Assembly (NCBI GenBank): GCA_964523405.1
Contig: CAZGAQ010000008.1
Location: 62,001 to 126,000, forward strand
DNA: 64,000 nucleotides
Direction: 5' to 3'
From: CAZGAQ01 sp964523405
GTDB lineage: Bacteria; Planctomycetota; Phycisphaerae; UBA1845; Fen-1342
Below are positions 62,079 through 64,000 of the stretch, piece by piece. The translations under genes were made by a program, and so were the position numbers. Each line of letters starts with the position of its first letter. Within the stretch, counting starts at the first letter, position 1. The notes beneath the pieces were generated by a model, which worked only from the letters and a program-made list of their open reading frames with translations, had not been told where the DNA came from and did no database searches.

Positions 62079-62627
62079 ATGCCCGCGGAGTCATCGGACG
62101 AACAACTGCTGGCGGCCTTTCTGAACGGGCGCTCGCAGGCGCTGGGCGAGCTCGCGCGGCGCTACGAGCGGGCCTTGCTCGGCCTGGCGGCGGGTGTGCT
62201 CGGTGGTCGCCGCGACCTGGCGTGCGACGCCGTCCAGGAAACCTGGGTGCGCGTGATTCGCTTCGGCCGCCAGTTCAGCGGCGCCAGCAGCTTCAAGACC
62301 TGGGTCTACCGCATCACGGTCAATCAGTGCCGGTCGCTGGCCGGCACGGCGCTGCCCGGCGGCGCGGATCCGCTCGACGTGCTGCCGGCCAAGACCCCGG
62401 CGCCCGATTGTGCCGCCGCTGCCCATGCCCAGGATGATGCCGTGCGGCGGGCGGTGGCTGGTCTGGACGAGCCCCGGCGGCTGGTCGTGCTGCTGTGCTA
62501 TCACGCGGGGCTGACGCACACGGAAGCGGCCGAAATCCTCGACGTGCCGCTCGGCACCCTGAAATCGCGGCTGCACGCGGCCCTGGTCGAACTGCGACAA
62601 CAACTGACCCCGGAGATCGTCACATGA
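62079..62627 (+). CDS. ECF-family RNA polymerase sigma factor
   Basis: 182 residues with GGAG 7 nt upstream. Region 2 is AFLNGRSQALGELARRYERA and DAVQETWVRVIRFGRQF with FKTWVYRITVNQC. Region 4 is LDEPRRLVVLLCYHAGLTHT then EAAEILDVPLGTLKSRLHAA, the -35-reading helix-turn-helix. The stop TGA overlaps the start of the DUF4349 gene (ATGA), a coupling typical of sigma/anti-sigma pairs. A matching ECF promoter lies just upstream. Confidence 0.95.
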   Translation: MPAESSDEQLLAAFLNGRSQALGELARRYERALLGLAAGVLGGRRDLACDAVQETWVRVIRFGRQFSGASSFKTWVYRITVNQCRSLAGTALPGGADPLDVLPAKTPAPDCAAAAHAQDDAVRRAVAGLDEPRRLVVLLCYHAGLTHTEAAEILDVPLGTLKSRLHAALVELRQQLTPEIVT

Positions 62628-63913
62628 GCGCGATGCCGGAGATTGAATTGGAACGACAACTGGCGGCCCTGACGAACTGGTCGGGACCGACGCCGAACCT
62701 GTGGCGCCGCGCCCTGCGCATCGCGGGCGGACGACGCTGGTGGTCGGCCGTACGCAGCAGCCGCTGGGTCTTCTGGGGCCCGGTGGTGGCGGCGGCGGCC
62801 GCGCTTGCTTTCGTGATCGGCTCGTTGCCGCCGGGCGGCGGAGTCGATGCGGCGGGGCGTGTAGTGCTCGACGGCCAGGCCGGCAAATACGTCGTGGGTT
62901 ACGACCTGTACGAAGGCCGCGACGTGGCACGGGGCGTTGAGCTTGGGCGCGGATTTGGGCGGGGGGAGTGGTACTTCGATCAGGCTGGCCGGCCCACTGC
63001 CCCCTCCGTGGGCGATAGAGTGGCAGATGGCCAGTGTGCGGGCGCAGCCTACGTGGCCGACGGTCCCTCCGGGGGCGGGTCCCCGCCCGGGATGCCGGCG
63101 AAGGACGTGACGTTTGGAGGATACGCCGCCGCCGGCGTCGCGAAGGCCCAGGTGCCGGTCGCGGGCCAGGCGCCGCCCGCATCGCCAGCGGCCACCGCGG
63201 CTCCGTCCGCCCGGGGCGAACCCGTCGAACGCTACGTGGTCCGCAAGGCGACCATGGAACTGATTGCCGCCGACGTGCGGGCCGCCTTTGCCAAGGCCCG
63301 CAGTGTCGTCAGCGAGGCCCACGGCGAGTACGTGCAGGAGTCCAGCGTCACCGGTGACGAGCGGCAGTTGCAGGCGAGTCTCACGCTGCGCGTGACGGCC
63401 GAGCGGCTGTCGGACGTGCTCAACGAGCTGCGCACACTCGGCAAGGTGCGGGCGGAGACCAGCGGCGGCGAGGATGTGACGACGCAGGTCGTCGACACCG
63501 AAGCCCGCCTGAACAACGAGCAGCGCGTCGAGGCGGAACTGCTGCAGCTCATGGAGAAGCGCCAGGACGCGCCGCTCAAGGACATCCTCGAGCTGCGCAC
63601 CGCGATCGGCAACGTCCGCCAGAGCATCGAGCAACTGACCGCCCAGCGCGAACGCCTCGGCCGACTCGTGTCGCTGGCGAGCGTGTTGGTGATCATCCGC
63701 CCCAGCGACCTGCCGCCGCCGGCCCAGACCGGCCTGGGGACCTACTTCTATCACGCGTTGCGCAACGCGCTGAATCGGGCGGGACTGCTGCTGGCCGACT
63801 CGGCCGCGTGGCTGGTGCGCGTGCTGGTCGGTGGCCTCTTGTGGTGGGTGCTGCTGATCGTGGCTGTGTTGATCGTGCGGCGCTGGTGGCGCAAGCGGCA
63901 GGTGCAGGCATAG
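62624..63913 (+). CDS. DUF4349 membrane protein, candidate anti-sigma factor
   Basis: 429 residues. The start overlaps the sigma gene's stop by 4 nt. A cytoplasmic N-terminus of about 45 residues (EIELERQLAALTNWSGPTP) precedes one helix (WVFWGPVVAAAAALAFVIG). Then comes a Gly/Ala/Pro-rich periplasmic linker and the DUF4349 region: KATMELIAADVRAAFAKA, ASLTLRVTAERLSDVLNEL, VDTEARLNNEQRVEAELLQL, an extended coiled coil. A second helix ends it (VGGLLWWVLLIVAVLIVRRW). No HxxxCxxC zinc anti-sigma motif is visible, so any sigma binding would be of a new kind. Confidence 0.9.
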   Translation: MSAMPEIELERQLAALTNWSGPTPNLWRRALRIAGGRRWWSAVRSSRWVFWGPVVAAAAALAFVIGSLPPGGGVDAAGRVVLDGQAGKYVVGYDLYEGRDVARGVELGRGFGRGEWYFDQAGRPTAPSVGDRVADGQCAGAAYVADGPSGGGSPPGMPAKDVTFGGYAAAGVAKAQVPVAGQAPPASPAATAAPSARGEPVERYVVRKATMELIAADVRAAFAKARSVVSEAHGEYVQESSVTGDERQLQASLTLRVTAERLSDVLNELRTLGKVRAETSGGEDVTTQVVDTEARLNNEQRVEAELLQLMEKRQDAPLKDILELRTAIGNVRQSIEQLTAQRERLGRLVSLASVLVIIRPSDLPPPAQTGLGTYFYHALRNALNRAGLLLADSAAWLVRVLVGGLLWWVLLIVAVLIVRRWWRKRQVQA

Positions 63914-63929
63914 CGCGCGCCGCGCGCTA
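63911..63929. terminator. 19-nt palindrome spanning both convergent stop codons
   Basis: TAGCGCGCG and CGCGCGCTA are exact reverse complements around one C. The TAG at one end stops the DUF4349 gene and, on the other strand, the TAG at the other end stops the partial gene. It may act as a bidirectional transcript end, though no T-run is present. Confidence 0.4.
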
Positions 63930-64000
63930 CTCCGGTAGAGTCGGGGCGCGCTTGAGGATGGCGGCCCGCGACACCTGCCCGTCGAGCCGGGCTTCCAGCG
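63927..64000 (-). CDS. C-terminal end of a gene entering from the right edge
   Basis: On the minus strand a frame reads LEARLDGQVSRAAILKRAPT then LPE and stops at 63927. Composition and the exact convergent spacing look coding, but only 24 codons are visible, so no function can be given. The start lies outside the window. Confidence 0.45.
   Translation of the reverse strand, partial: LEARLDGQVSRAAILKRAPTLPE

Noticed and set aside
1..64000. CRISPR array, prophage or known antiphage defence system
   Set aside because: No regularly spaced repeats with unique spacers, no phage structural genes and no Cas, restriction or other recognisable defence genes were seen.

Overview
The window is about 64 kb of GC-rich DNA (roughly two thirds G+C by eye). 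It most likely comes from a chromosome of the Planctomycetota, probably a Phycisphaerae-like lineage; this is inference. The support is two prepilin-type FTLIELLVVVAII proteins with H-X9-DG-like C-termini, a PEP-CTERM protein, dockerin-like EF-hand tails on secreted enzymes, a DUF4159 protein, and a membrane protein with the CPVCDYDLTGN...CPECG zinc ribbon. Shine-Dalgarno sites are strong and many starts are GTG or TTG. I saw no phage, insertion sequence with an intact transposase, or CRISPR array.

Layout. 1-13.6 kb: a sugar uptake and surface region. A GH1 beta-glycosidase, a solute-binding protein, a GPH-family symporter and two ABC sugar permeases read leftwards from 10 kb. A prepilin-like protein, a dockerin-tailed secreted protein and a PEP-CTERM protein read rightwards. 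Between them lie two promoters that appear to share one palindromic -35 element inside a LacI-type operator. A second prepilin/secreted-protein pair lies at the left edge. 13.7-24.2 kb: a large secreted glycosidase-like protein, a DUF4159 protein, a Ser/Thr kinase, a GH113-like lipoprotein and an esterase that overlap translationally, and small MazG-like and YbaK-like proteins. 24.4-30.2 kb: a VIT/vWA protein, then a leftward trio of radical SAM/B12 protein, TolB-like protein and DUF2085 protein.

30.5-33.5 kb is the housekeeping block ffs (SRP RNA)-dnaX-ybaB-recR. dnaX carries a run of ten A with stops in both alternative frames. 33.5-34.9 kb: a zinc-ribbon membrane gene bracketed by repeats. 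34.9-43.9 kb: a giant secreted HExxH protein, a GH78 alpha-L-rhamnosidase, an APP1/LNS2-like HAD lipoprotein and superoxide dismutase. 44.1-46.2 kb: an unusual tRNA-His, a small exported protein and a decayed, duplicated repeat region. 46.2-52.4 kb: three tandem PF10091 (GH144-like) glycanase paralogues, two with dockerin-like tails.

52.7-58.5 kb: an exported DnaJ-type zinc-finger protein, an EF-G paralogue with degenerate GTPase motifs, and a dsrC-dsrM-like-dsrK-like cluster. 58.5-64 kb: a cysteine-desulfurase-like enzyme, a LacI regulator, small unknowns, and an ECF sigma factor translationally coupled to a membrane DUF4349 protein behind a promoter that looks autoregulated.

Together the window suggests a polysaccharide-degrading bacterium with exported glycosidases (GH1, GH78, GH113-like, GH144-like), sugar importers and carbohydrate-responsive control. 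The dsrC cluster hints at thiol/disulfide electron transfer at the membrane. The strongest leads for new biology are the sigma/DUF4349 pair, the compact dsrC-M-K cluster beside a degenerate EF-G, the tRNA-His lacking G-1:C73, the divergent LacI promoter, and the repeat-bracketed zinc-ribbon gene.
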